NCBI GenBank assembly: GCA_016712315.1
Contig: JADJRG010000026.1
Location: 124,001-188,000 of the forward strand
Direction of reading: 5' to 3'
DNA length: 64,000 nt
From: Nannocystis sp.
GTDB taxonomy: Bacteria > Myxococcota_A > Polyangia > Nannocystales > Nannocystaceae
This document shows, one piece after another, positions 24,139-32,958 of this stretch (its first letter is position 1; the number at the start of each line of letters is the position of its first letter). Position numbers and translations under genes: made by a program. The notes beneath the pieces were generated by a model that had not been told where the DNA came from, made no database searches, and was given only the letters and a program-made list of their open reading frames with translations.

Positions 24139-25296
24139 TCACGGCGTGTCCGAAAGTTGTTGACAGGCTCCGACCCCGTTGGTGCACTCAGCGACGGCGT
24201 TGGTGATCTTGTGGGAGTAGTAGTTCAGGATCCCGGTAATGTGCCGTTTGACCATCTGCGCCACCTTGACGACCGGGGCCAGTCGGCTGCGGATCGCCCA
24301 GTCGTTCCACGAGGTCCAGAACACTCGCGCCTTCTTCAGGCTCCCGCACCCCCACAGGCCGCGCAGGCTCTCTTTCAGCGCCCAGGCGCGCGCGGCCTTC
24401 AGGTTGGAGCGCTTCAGCTCCTCGAGGCGCGGCGCGTAGCGTTCTGGCAGCCGCTCCTCGGCGTAGCGGAGGATGTGCATCGTGTTCGCGAGCGAGCGAT
24501 CCCCTTGGAGCATCAGCTCCTTGTGCTCCGCGCGGCGGACCTCGTCGACGGCCTTGTTCATCGCCTGCATCACGTGGAAACGATCGAAGACGATCTGCTT
24601 CTCAGGGTAGAGCAGGCTCTCCTCGGCGGCGGCGATGAAGGGCTTCGCCATGTCCATCGCCATCGCCTTGATCCGCACGAGCTGATGGGGTTCGATCTGC
24701 TCAAAGAAGCTCCCCAGGGCCTTCTTCGAGCGCCCCTTGCGGATGTGTACGACCCGCTTACCGCGCAGATCGTAGACCAGCGTGAGGAAGCCGAGCCTCC
24801 GGCCGACCGACTTCTCGTCGACGCCGATCGCCTCGACATCGAGCTCGCCGCGCGCCGCGAGGCCCCGCTCGACCGCGCGCTCCATGATCTTGCTCGCCTC
24901 GTCCCAGGAGATCCGGAGCAGCCCTGCGCCGCCGCTCACGCTGGTCTGCTGCAGCACCCTCACCGCCAGCGCCTCAAACAAGAGCGTGAAGCGCGAGCTC
25001 GGCTCCGCCCACGGCACCTTCACCTGCCGTACGCCGTGATCTGGACACCGCACACGAGGCACCCGCGCCCGGATGAATGTCTGAAACTGGCAGCTATCGA
25101 GGTGCCTCCAGCTCCTCTCGTCCGCGTGATCATGCAGCCCGCACAGCTCACCACACTCCGGGCACGCCCACCGCAACCCCTGCTTGTGGGTCAGGAGAAC
25201 TTCGATGCGGAGCGCCTCGGGATCCAGGTCCACAGAGGCGACCTTCCATGGGGTCTCGATCCCGAGGATCTGCCGGTAGAGGTCCGTGTCCTTCAT
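24139..25296 (-). pseudogene. ISL3-family transposase, C-terminally truncated
   Basis: 385 codons on the minus strand. Seen are the ISL3 zinc finger (CPECGELCGLHDHADERSW, then CPDHG) and the HTH region. The DDE_Tnp_ISL3 core follows, with AIGVDEKSVGRR, MDMAKPF, VFDRFHVMQAMNKAVDEVRR and GILNYYSHKITNAVAE. After NAVAE relatives continue with a conserved NSKIQ-type segment and about 40 more residues. Here the frame ends in 14 unrelated codons lying in and next to the right end of the IS3 element. The transposase is therefore probably inactive, its 3' end lost when the IS3 element arrived. Confidence 0.8.
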
Positions 25297-25349
25297 GCGG
25301 ATGAGTATGCGCGGTTACGCCCTCTGGCTGCAAGACCAGATTTCTTGCC

Positions 25350-25932
25350 ACTGGAATTCCCGAAGAGCCGCAGATCGTCGCCGACATCAAACGCGCGCTC
25401 GTCACCCTCGTCGACGAGCGCGGGATCGTCCCCGTCGTCGTCCTCGACGAAGCTCAAGGACTCCGCGACGAGCTCCTCCACGAGCTCCACGGCCTCTGTA
25501 GCCTCGACTTCGACGGCCGCGACTACCTCACCCTCTGGCTCGTCGGCCACCCCTCCCTGAGCAGGCGCCTGCGCCTCCAGCAGCACACCGCGCTCGCCCA
25601 GCGCGTCCTCGTCCACCTCCCACTCGTCGCCAAGACCGACCTATCTGTCCTTGGAGACATGCTCGATCACGGCCTCACCAACGCTAGGCGCCTCACCCGC
25701 TCTGCTCACCGACGACGCCCGCGCCGCGCTCCTCCACGCCGCCCGCGGCCTCCCCCGGCTCCTCAGCCACCTCCTCCGCCTCGCCCTCCTCCTCGCCGAC
25801 GAGCGCGCCTCCCCCCAGATCGACGCCTCGATCATCAACTCCGCTCTCATCCTCCTCCACCTCGATCACCCCAAGCAACCCCAAACCCCTCCTAAATCCC
25901 GCTTCCAACGTGACCCAAGATCACGCGCATAA
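25350..25932 (+). pseudogene. ExeA/TniB-like transposition ATPase, 5' part lost and frameshifted
   Basis: The forward frame reads IPEEPQIVADIKRALVTL, then VPVVVLDEAQGLRDELLHEL (Walker B DEAQ) and LTLWLVGHPSLSRRLRL (sensor 1), as in ExeA-like AAA ATPases. Near 25,680 the frame shifts by +1 and continues LTDDARAALLHAARGLPRLL, then LALLLADERASPQIDASII, the family C-terminus. Walker A is missing. It is on the same strand as the zinc-ribbon and DDE genes and probably belonged to the same three-gene element before the IS3 and ISL3 insertions. Confidence 0.7.
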
Positions 25933-25987
25933 ACCGACCCGACACAACATCCTCCTCGGCGATCTAGCCGCGCGGAGCTAGGGCGGT

Positions 25988-26032
25988 TGCGAACGCAGTA
26001 GAGACATGTTTGCCAGCCAACCGAGATTACAG
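25988..26032 (+). repeat. 45-bp direct repeat, copy A
   Basis: Tgcgaacgcagtagagac and 27 further bases recur at 31039-31083 with three mismatches; weaker similarity continues for about 25 bases. It lies just after the ExeA-like remnant, so it may be the right end of that insertion element. Confidence 0.75.
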
Positions 26033-26147
26033 ACAGTCCCTGGCCTGCTTGAGGGGGTGCTGGAGCCCATGAACATGTTAGCAGAGCCGCGATTCCCACC
26101 CCGTAGGCTGTTGCCTCCGAGGTGCCCGCAATGCCCGCGATGCTTGG

Positions 26148-29100
26148 TCAGTCAACGCGACGGACATTCCACGCCCGTGCACCGTCATAGCTGAACCCTA
26201 CATAGCACTCGATGGCCGCGTTCTCGTCCCTTCCAAAATGTAGATCTGAACGTCCAGGCACGAAGAACGCCGACAGGCCTCCCTTCAGCTCGATTGTTCC
26301 CTTCTGCGGACCGTCGATGGACGTGATCCGTCCAGGGACTAGTGCCAGAGACCCGGTGAACTCCCAGAAGTCGCCCTTCCATTCCCCCAGGCGGCTTTGA
26401 TGCACGAGGCGCTGGACACCTTCCAGCTTCCCGATCCACTCAAAGCTCCGAGTCCGATCACGCCTGTACCTCGCAAGCGATCGACACTCCTCCAGCGCCC
26501 TTTCCACGTCGGCAAGCGCTTGGGTGGAACCTTCGAGTGCTCGAACAGCATGCAGCAAATACAGGTAGTATGCAGAGTCTAGGGATCCAACATTTGCCTT
26601 CCAATAGCCCACGCGCTCGATTACAGCGTCAATGGACGGTGGCGAATGTGCATGTCTGATTGCCCTGAGCCAGAGCCTAAGGCTCGTGGAGTCTCGGACC
26701 TCTTCTTGTAGGTTAGCCTCTAGCAGGCGCGCCGCTCTGTCGATCTCCTTTCGATCCATGTTGGCCCAGTCGCCGTCTCGTCGTCGCAACATGGTCCACA
26801 CGATCTGCCGCCGCACTGGCGGCTTCGCGACCTCAGGCCGTGAAAGTAGGTTGTGCCAAGCCTGGAGCGCGGTTGTGAAGTCGCCGTACAGCAGTTGAAG
26901 GCGCGCACGGCAGTCGAGTACATACCTGCTCGGCTCCTCCCCTGCATAGAGGGTTCTAACGCGATCAAGCAGGTCTTCTGCGCGGTCCAGGGCCGTCCGC
27001 AGGAACGGGTCGGTTTCTTGCCGTGCCAAGACGGTCTTCAGGGAATCTCTATGGCCCCGTCCGGCCAGGTCGATGACCTCAATCAGCAGCTGGACTTCGC
27101 TGATGTAGCCGTGCTCCAGGTCAGGGCTGATGCCCCGAGCGGTTTCGAAACTCTCGACTGCCGACTTGGCACGCTGCACGATGTCATCTAGCGTGGCGCC
27201 GGAGCGGCCGAGGTCCTTGATCGCGTAGCGGAGCACCATACCGCGCATGTGGTGGAGTACATGGTCGTCGGGTTGAAGTGAGATCGCAAAATCGACGGAC
27301 GCGAGGGCCTCCTCGTAGTGGCCACTGAGTCCCAGGAAACGGCCAAGGTGCGCGTGCAAGTGGGCCTCCAGCGGGAATGCGTCGGTGAGGTGGCGGAGCA
27401 CTTCGATCTGACCGTGGGTAGACGGGACGGCCTCGATCAGATGCGCGAAACGCTTGGCGGCGGAGCGCTCAGTGCCGATGAGTTCCGTGTTGTCTCGATA
27501 CACGAACACACGACGCACCAGCTCAAGCAGGCGGTCGCTAGGCGCGGGCTCGTCGCCCCGACAGAAATTACCGAAGTCCTTAGCCCAGGAGGACAGGCTC
27601 TGGCGCCAGACGCTCTCGCGTTCCTGACTTCCTGCGGGCGAGAGGCACTGATGCATGACCTCCAGTGCAATCAGGTGGTGCGACGTGCGCCACTCTCCGA
27701 CCGAAGTCTCGACCAGCAGCTCAAGGGTGGGCTCGGCCGCACCCGCGAAAGCACTGCCGAGATTGAGCGTGCGTGAGCGTGGAAACCCGATGAGGCCCGC
27801 GAATGCCTGAGCAGGAATACTCTGCTGGCCGTAGTAGTGGGCCATCGCGATGAAAACCACGATTTTTCGCTGGACTTCTGTCAACTCGCGGAGATAGCGC
27901 TCCACATAGGGCCCGAGACCGCGAAACTCTGGTCCATAGGCCGTCAAGCCAAAGAAGAAGGCGCTGCGGTAGGGATCGGAACGGCGTCCGGCGAGTTCGT
28001 AGAGCAGCGAGCCCCGGCTGGGCACTGCCTTCGCGAGAACGTCCCGAAACCTGTCAGCCTCTGCGTCCGTCAAGACGGAGTCCAGCCAGAACTGACCTCG
28101 CCTCATGTCCTGTGTCTGAAATCGCCGTAGAACCTGGAGTAGGACAACCGGGGTTTGCCCTGCTCGTAGGGCGTCATAAAGGTCGTCGATGTCGCGCTCT
28201 GAGTGCTCGCCTCCATCAACCAGGACGAGAACGGGGCTCTCGGTCAACGACACCATCTTCGCCAGCCTTTCGGCAGTCTGGCGAGAGTCGCACCGTTTGA
28301 GTACCGCAACCGGGTAGATCGAATGCAGGTCCCAAAGCAGACGCCGACCTGCCGTGGTACCCCCAGCACCGGGAGAGTGGTAGAGGTTCAGCCTTACGGT
28401 CTTCCGCCGTTTGAGGTCGTTCTCTACGGCGGTTCGTAGCGCCGGCGTCACGTCGCGCTCACAATCATGGCGGAGATGTAGGTTTCTCCAGCTAATTGTA
28501 CCGCCACGGCGATACTGCTCGGACGAATCCTCCCCCGAAGTTCCTACGCCGCGGTACGCGACATCGAGGTCTTCGCTGAGCCAGAGGCGGTCTCGGGACT
28601 CGACTTCGACGAAAGCGCCCGACGGGGTCGGTAGAGTCATCCTCTCGTCTGATACCTCTTGGTCTGCAAAGTGGTCAGCGATTCCGGAGCACAAACCGCG
28701 CAGGCTCATCGTGACGTGAGAAACTTCGGCCTCGTCACAGACTCCACCAAAGGTGCTCTCGTCGCCCGAGACAACAACGATGCTGGCGAGGTCGCCGAAA
28801 CCGCCCTGTAGTTCCTCAAGTAGTGTGCGGAGATGTGGGCGAAGCTTCGCGTCATTCCACAGGACCACCACCGTCACCGGCGACGGGCTGACCGCTGCTA
28901 CCAGACGCTCCAACTGCTTCCCAAGTTCGCTCTTGTACAACTTCAACCATGTCCGATGGTCGGAAGTCGACAACGTCTCGTGTCGTCCCGATAGCCCACG
29001 GGCGAAAAACCAATGGGTTCCGGGATCAGGTTGTACGCGGTAGTCGCCCTTGACCGCGCGATGCACAACCCGATGGGTTTGTAGCGGGCCAGCGAGAACG

Positions 29101-29783
29101 CTCAGGAGACCCGTGTCGTCGCTATCCGGATCGAAGTCTATGACAGCGCGCCAAGGCACCAGCGCAAGCGCATGAACAGGTGCGGAACTCTCCTTGGGAA
29201 TCCGATCCGAACATAGAATGTACACACGGCTACGTGAGAACGCCCCCACGTTATCCTTGAACTGTGGCCAACTGCCCGAGGGAGTGGCACCTGTAGCGGT
29301 CGGGTTGCCTCCGAAGAACCAAGCGACGATGTTCCGCAGTTCCACGCCGATGGCCTTGTCGTTCTTGCTACTACGTCGGTAGTAGACGACGCCCGCTTGA
29401 AGCTCCTCGTAGTCCTTTATGGCCGTATACGGCCCGTCTTTCCCTCGGGGGATGGTGATGACGCCTACCTGGCGTCCATTGAACTCGAGGGGTGTGTACG
29501 TGAATCGAGGCCGCGGCTGTACGCGGTCGTCACCCAACGCGGACTGAAACGCGACGTCGTCACGCTGCGACGGAAGGCCGAGCACCTCACTTCCAGCTTC
29601 TGGCGTCCACCGAACCCCCAGAACGATGTGGGCATCGCCGTCGCGCGGCGTGTTCGCCATCGCGAGGATGTCCTTCACAAAAGAGTTACGGCCGACCTTG
29701 CTGAGGTCGTGACCTTCTTGCTTGAAGTCCAGCGTCTCGCCTTCGGCTCGGGCGATCAGTGCGCGGAAAAGCTCAAGGTCCAT
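26148..29783 (-). CDS. SAMD9-like protein: AlbA_2/Schlafen domain, STAND-like NTPase, TPRs, OB fold
   Basis: 1211 residues. The start (residues 10-155: EGETLDFKQEGHDLS, FVKDILAMANTPRDGDAHIV) is an AlbA_2/Schlafen-type nucleic-acid-binding domain. Residues 180-390 are an alpha/beta region, perhaps SIR2-like. The P-loop near 465-485, LNLYHSPGAGGTTAGRRLLW, closely recalls the SAMD9 Walker A (GGTT in place of GKT), with VLVLVDGGEHSE as Walker B. Helical repeats fill about 780-1130. The last 75 residues (EFTGSLALVPGRITSI, then YVGFSYDGARAWNV) suit a closing OB fold. Human SAMD9 and its bacterial relatives have this order. It stands alone on its strand, and an immunity role is likely by analogy. 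Confidence 0.7.
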   Translation of the reverse strand: MDLELFRALIARAEGETLDFKQEGHDLSKVGRNSFVKDILAMANTPRDGDAHIVLGVRWTPEAGSEVLGLPSQRDDVAFQSALGDDRVQPRPRFTYTPLEFNGRQVGVITIPRGKDGPYTAIKDYEELQAGVVYYRRSSKNDKAIGVELRNIVAWFFGGNPTATGATPSGSWPQFKDNVGAFSRSRVYILCSDRIPKESSAPVHALALVPWRAVIDFDPDSDDTGLLSVLAGPLQTHRVVHRAVKGDYRVQPDPGTHWFFARGLSGRHETLSTSDHRTWLKLYKSELGKQLERLVAAVSPSPVTVVVLWNDAKLRPHLRTLLEELQGGFGDLASIVVVSGDESTFGGVCDEAEVSHVTMSLRGLCSGIADHFADQEVSDERMTLPTPSGAFVEVESRDRLWLSEDLDVAYRGVGTSGEDSSEQYRRGGTISWRNLHLRHDCERDVTPALRTAVENDLKRRKTVRLNLYHSPGAGGTTAGRRLLWDLHSIYPVAVLKRCDSRQTAERLAKMVSLTESPVLVLVDGGEHSERDIDDLYDALRAGQTPVVLLQVLRRFQTQDMRRGQFWLDSVLTDAEADRFRDVLAKAVPSRGSLLYELAGRRSDPYRSAFFFGLTAYGPEFRGLGPYVERYLRELTEVQRKIVVFIAMAHYYGQQSIPAQAFAGLIGFPRSRTLNLGSAFAGAAEPTLELLVETSVGEWRTSHHLIALEVMHQCLSPAGSQERESVWRQSLSSWAKDFGNFCRGDEPAPSDRLLELVRRVFVYRDNTELIGTERSAAKRFAHLIEAVPSTHGQIEVLRHLTDAFPLEAHLHAHLGRFLGLSGHYEEALASVDFAISLQPDDHVLHHMRGMVLRYAIKDLGRSGATLDDIVQRAKSAVESFETARGISPDLEHGYISEVQLLIEVIDLAGRGHRDSLKTVLARQETDPFLRTALDRAEDLLDRVRTLYAGEEPSRYVLDCRARLQLLYGDFTTALQAWHNLLSRPEVAKPPVRRQIVWTMLRRRDGDWANMDRKEIDRAARLLEANLQEEVRDSTSLRLWLRAIRHAHSPPSIDAVIERVGYWKANVGSLDSAYYLYLLHAVRALEGSTQALADVERALEECRSLARYRRDRTRSFEWIGKLEGVQRLVHQSRLGEWKGDFWEFTGSLALVPGRITSIDGPQKGTIELKGGLSAFFVPGRSDLHFGRDENAAIECYVGFSYDGARAWNVRRVD

Positions 29784-30418
29784 GCGTCACCCCTTGTCCT
29801 AGGCAGTGCTCGCCAGCAGCGACGGCGAATCGTTGAGAAGCTCGGCTTGATGTAGGGAGGCGGTCGGCATGGGACTCTCGCGCTCATGCTCCGGGAGACC
29901 AGCCTTGCCGGAGCAGCGCACCCTAATCACTTCACGCGCGTTTGGTTAACCGATCCGAACCTTGAGTTGCAAGCGAATTCGTGCGGCGACGCGCGGTTGG
30001 CTTCTGAGCTCGGACGCCAATAGCCCCTGATGTGCGCTACGTTGCATGACTTAACGCTGACCGCGCTCGGCGGCCCTAGCGGGCATAAAGCGTTCTAAAG
30101 TAGGAATTTGGACGCCGCCGACGGTCGAGCACCTGGCGGCCAGCGGGCGGGCCACCCTGGTCTGCCCGGGGCTGAGGCTGGTGAGCCAGGCCGGGTCGGC
30201 GCCGATGTGGCCGGCGGCGACCCCAGGGAGCTGACTTTCCGTGCAAAGCTGCGCGAGACGCAGGACCGCTGGCCATCAGGAGGACGGCCTCTTGCGGGGC
30301 ATCGTCGGCCACGGGATCCCCCGCGAGCGCCACCTCTCGCCGCTTGTTCCGGTCCATCGACCGACTCTTACCCCCCTCTCCCGGCCACACGCGGCGAGCA
30401 GGCCCTCGCGGCCCCATC
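29784..30418. other. upstream region of the SAMD9-like gene and IS debris
   Basis: The minus-strand promoter of the large gene should lie in 29,790-29,960, but no strong box pair is visible. Near 30,330-30,362 the minus strand reads MDRNKRREVALAG, almost the start of the DDE transposase at 21640 (MDPNKRREVA). This is a short remnant of the same element type. No intact gene was found. Confidence 0.45.
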
Positions 30419-30629
30419 GAAGAGCCTGGCAAAAGTGCCCGGCGCGACGGCCTCAACGCGCTCAAGCGCCTGTTGGAGCTCACAAGCCTCGCCAGCGTGC
30501 CGCCTGCGCCGCGCAGGGGGATCGCTCACCGAGGGCTCACTCCTTGAGAACGGCCGAAGGCGCAGGGGAGATCTCTCCCGGAGAGATCTCCCCTTTCGTG
30601 AAGAAACTTTGAGGGGGCGGCGCGGCTGC
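30419..30629 (+). repeat. about 210-bp repeat, copy 1, with 14-bp-arm palindrome
   Basis: Gaagagcctggcaa through the G-rich end matches 36121-36329 at roughly 80-85% identity. The core GGAGATCTCTCC-C-GGAGAGATCTCC (30567-30591) is identical in both copies, here with two more paired bases on each side. Confidence 0.75.
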
Positions 30630-30978
30630 AATCCCGCAGCCACTCGAGCACGCTTTCGCGAAGCCACGCCAGCGAGCACCCGATCTTAAAAGGCGGCGGC
30701 ACCTGCCCCCGCGCGACCCGCTGGCGCAGCGCACGGCTCGTACACCCGAGCAGCTCCGCGAAGTCTTCCACCCGCAAGATCGCCCCTTGCACGGCTCTCC
30801 TTCGACTTTCATCTCTCCAATCGTGAGCCGGCGCGGTGGTCGCCCCGCAGCACGAGCAGCGGCCCGTCATCCCGACCGGCGCGACGTCGAAGACGACTCG
30901 ATCCACCTCCAACTCAGTAGCGAGAATGGGGACGTGCTCGCTACCCAAGGGGCGGCGAAGAAGCGTGGTGATGTGCAT
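30526..30978 (-). CDS. AlpA/excisionase-type HTH protein, possibly damaged at the C-terminus
   Basis: 150 codons. The middle carries a MerR-type HTH (ILRVEDFAELLGCTSRALRQ, then GQVPPPFKIGCSLAWL), the excisionase/AlpA fold. The first 55 residues include CSCCG and are of uncertain value. At the end, another frame (APPPQSFFTKGEISPGEISP) is the one conserved with the repeat at 36.1-36.3 kb, which suggests a frameshift near 30,620. It has no adjacent integrase, so it is likely the regulator of a lost element. Confidence 0.5.
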   Translation of the reverse strand: MHITTLLRRPLGSEHVPILATELEVDRVVFDVAPVGMTGRCSCCGATTAPAHDWRDESRRRAVQGAILRVEDFAELLGCTSRALRQRVARGQVPPPFKIGCSLAWLRESVLEWLRDCSRAAPSKFLHERGDLSGRDLPCAFGRSQGVSPR

Positions 30979-31038
30979 GGCCCGATGCTCGATCCCGCGC
31001 GGCCTTAATGCCAGTCAAAACTCGCCTCAAGAGATGTG

Positions 31039-31083
31039 TGCGAACGCAGTAGAGACCTGTTTGCCAGATAACCGAGATTACAG
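31039..31083 (+). repeat. 45-bp direct repeat, copy B
   Basis: Same orientation as 25988-26032. With copy A it brackets the SAMD9-like gene and the decayed repeat region, a 5-kb interval. Confidence 0.75.
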
Positions 31084-31243
31084 GCCGGCGCTGGCCTTGT
31101 TGGGCGCGCCCGCGGCCGGTGTCAGCGGGAGAGTTCGCGCGGCGCGCAAGAGGGCAAGCGCGCTGGCGGCCTCTAGGGACCGGGAGGCGGCTCGCAGGCG
31201 GCTCGCAGGTGCCCAGCGCGCGACTGCGCCAGCGCTTGTGAGT

Positions 31244-31292
31244 TTTCATAACTTTACTGCGTTGACCCGACGGGCCGGCTACTGTTTCATAA
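31244..31292 (+). promoter_or_regulatory. promoter region with two TTTCATAA octamers, copy 2
   Basis: TTTCATAA lies at 31244-31251 and 31285-31292. TTGACC (31262-31267) is 17 bases before the second octamer. The ATG of the small gene begins four bases after that octamer, so either the transcript is nearly leaderless or the octamer is an operator over the start region. Confidence 0.6.
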
Positions 31293-31296
31293 CGTC

Positions 31297-31608
31297 ATGC
31301 CCAACATCTTCGTGACCTTCACCTCCGCCGCGGGCCAAGTCCGCCTCCGCATGCCGCGATCTGTGGTTATGGTCGAGATCGCCGACGACGCCGACACCAG
31401 CACCGCGGTCCACGTGCAGACCACCATCCGCCGCCCAGGGCCAGACGAGCGCGCCGTCGAACGCGTCATCATCGCCACCGCGGAGCAACTGATCGAGCAG
31501 CTCATCGCCTTCTTCCGGGGCTCCGCTGCCGGCGAGGTCGAGCTGATCCGATGGTCTCACGGCTGCCGCGGAGTCAGGCCCCCCGCAGGCGCTACCCGTG
31601 GTGTTTGA
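31297..31608 (+). CDS. small kinase-partner protein, copy 2
   Basis: 103 residues: MPNIFVTFTSAAGQVRLRM, VVMVEIADDADTSTAVHVQT, then ERVIIATAEQLIEQLIAFFR. Two or three beta strands and a C-terminal helix are likely. It resembles the product of 10523-10759 over its length and likewise precedes a kinase, here by 159 bases rather than overlapping. No family is recognised. There is no good ribosome-binding site between the octamer and the ATG. Confidence 0.55.
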   Translation: MPNIFVTFTSAAGQVRLRMPRSVVMVEIADDADTSTAVHVQTTIRRPGPDERAVERVIIATAEQLIEQLIAFFRGSAAGEVELIRWSHGCRGVRPPAGATRGV

Positions 31609-31679
31609 GGTTCCTGGAGAGCAACCGCGGGGTCGCCCTCTGACCCGCCGGGCCGCGTGCCGGATCTCACGACATATAG

Positions 31680-31711
31680 TTATGAAATCTACGCGGCTAA
31701 ACGTTATGAAA
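31680..31711 (+). promoter_or_regulatory. paired TTATGAAA octamers upstream of the kinase
   Basis: TTATGAAA, the reverse complement of TTTCATAA, occurs at 31680-31687 and 31704-31711 with starts 24 bases apart, between the small gene and the kinase. In copy 1 the two genes overlap and no such site exists between them. Confidence 0.55.
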
Positions 31712-31767
31712 CACCATCCCCGGCCGCGGGGCCGTAGCCCCGCCAGGCCCGACCAAGGAGCCCCCTC

Positions 31768-32859
31768 ATGACCATCGCCTCGGCCTCTTCCACGCCCAAG
31801 GAGCTCCTGCGTCCGCGCGGCCCCGACCTACGCGGCCGCACGCTGCTCGACCGCTTCCGCCTCGACGCTCTGCTCGCCTTCGGCGGCATGGCCGATATCT
31901 ACGAGGCCCTTGATCTACGCCTGCGCCGCCGCGTCGCGATCAAGGCGCTGCACCCCGAACACGGCCGCGCCCCCGATCAGCGCCGCCGATTTTTTCAAGA
32001 GGCCGTGCTCGGCGCCCAGATCGATCACCCCCACGTCGTCCCGATCTTCGATCACGGCGAAGAGCGCGCGCTCGGCGGTGAGCCGGTGCTCTTCCTCGTC
32101 CTGCCGCTTCTGCAAGGTGTCACCCTGCGCCAGCGGCTCCTTGAGCCCGCGATGCCGATCGCCGACGCCTTACGCCTCACGGTCCAGATCCTCGACGGCC
32201 TCGCCGAGCTCCACAAGCTCGGCGCCGTGCATCGCGACCTTAAGCCTGAAAACTGTCTCATCGTTCAGCGTCATGGCCGCGATCACCTCATCCTGCTCGA
32301 CCTCGGCCTCGCGAAAATTCACACCGGCCCGCTGCTCTCGCTCGCGCCCTCTTCGGCCCCCGGCGCGATGATCGGCACCCTCGCCTACGTCTCCCCCGAG
32401 CAAGCGCGCGAGCAGCCGATCACCCCCGCCGCCGACATCTACGCGGTCGGCGTGATCTTGTTCGAGCTGCTCACCCGACGTGTACCTTTCCCCGGCACCA
32501 CCGCCCTCGAGGTGCTCAGCGCCCACGCCAGTGAGCAGGCCCCGTCTGTCACCGAGCGAGCGCCCGATCGTGGGATCTCCGACGATCTCGAGGCGCTCGT
32601 CGCCCGCGCCCTGCACAAGGATCCAGCCCAGCGCCCCGCGAGCGCCGATGCGTTCCGCCGGGCACTCGAGGTCACGGCGGGGCAGGTAGCCGCCTCCGAC
32701 GACGGCTATGAGAACGCGAAGGCAAGCCTCACCGCCTGGCGCGACTGCGCGGACCACGAGGCGCTCGTGCGCGCGCGCCTCGCTGCGGCGCAGCACGCCG
32801 TATGGCGTCCGCTCGTGGAGCTGATCGAGATCGCAACTGACGCCGCCGGCCCGGCGTGA
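31768..32859 (+). CDS. Hanks-type Ser/Thr protein kinase, module copy 2
   Basis: 363 residues. AFGGMADIYEALDL (degenerate glycine loop), VAIKALHPEHGR (Lys), HRDLKPENC, LLDLGLAKIH (DLG), GTLAYVSPEQA and DIYAVGVILFELL are all present, so catalysis is expected. The C-terminal 60 residues are helical (AKASLTAWRDCADHEALV), as in the kinase at 9.4-10.5 kb. The two share long identical stretches around HPEHGR, HVVPIFDHGEE and LSLAPSSAPG. There is no transmembrane segment. Here it is transcribed in the same direction as its small partner, with TTATGAAA sites between them. Confidence 0.88.
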   Translation: MTIASASSTPKELLRPRGPDLRGRTLLDRFRLDALLAFGGMADIYEALDLRLRRRVAIKALHPEHGRAPDQRRRFFQEAVLGAQIDHPHVVPIFDHGEERALGGEPVLFLVLPLLQGVTLRQRLLEPAMPIADALRLTVQILDGLAELHKLGAVHRDLKPENCLIVQRHGRDHLILLDLGLAKIHTGPLLSLAPSSAPGAMIGTLAYVSPEQAREQPITPAADIYAVGVILFELLTRRVPFPGTTALEVLSAHASEQAPSVTERAPDRGISDDLEALVARALHKDPAQRPASADAFRRALEVTAGQVAASDDGYENAKASLTAWRDCADHEALVRARLAAAQHAVWRPLVELIEIATDAAGPA

Positions 32860-32958
32860 TGGCTCGGATCCGACCCTCGCAGTACTCACTAAGCCGGCAC
32901 GTCGGGCCGGGTATCGCAATCGAGGTGGGTGCGGCCGAGCGAGCGGGTCCGGGGGCGC

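Larger units (their letters stand above)
22437..24165 (+). mobile_element. complete IS3-family element
   Basis: It is bounded by imperfect inverted repeats that begin TGCCAGACTCAG (22437) and end, read from the other side, TGTCAACAACTTTCGGACAC (24146-24165); both share CGGACAC. Inside are a small ORF, orfA and orfB with a slippery A9 run. Flanking target duplication was not evident, and the two sides belong to different older elements. The element may have arrived with a deletion or recombined with another copy. Confidence 0.7.

Noticed and set aside
24157..25560. Forward ORF opposite the ISL3 transposase
   Set aside because: The minus strand has unmistakable ISL3 motifs. The forward frame is a shadow until about 25,350, where the separate ExeA-like fragment begins in a different frame.
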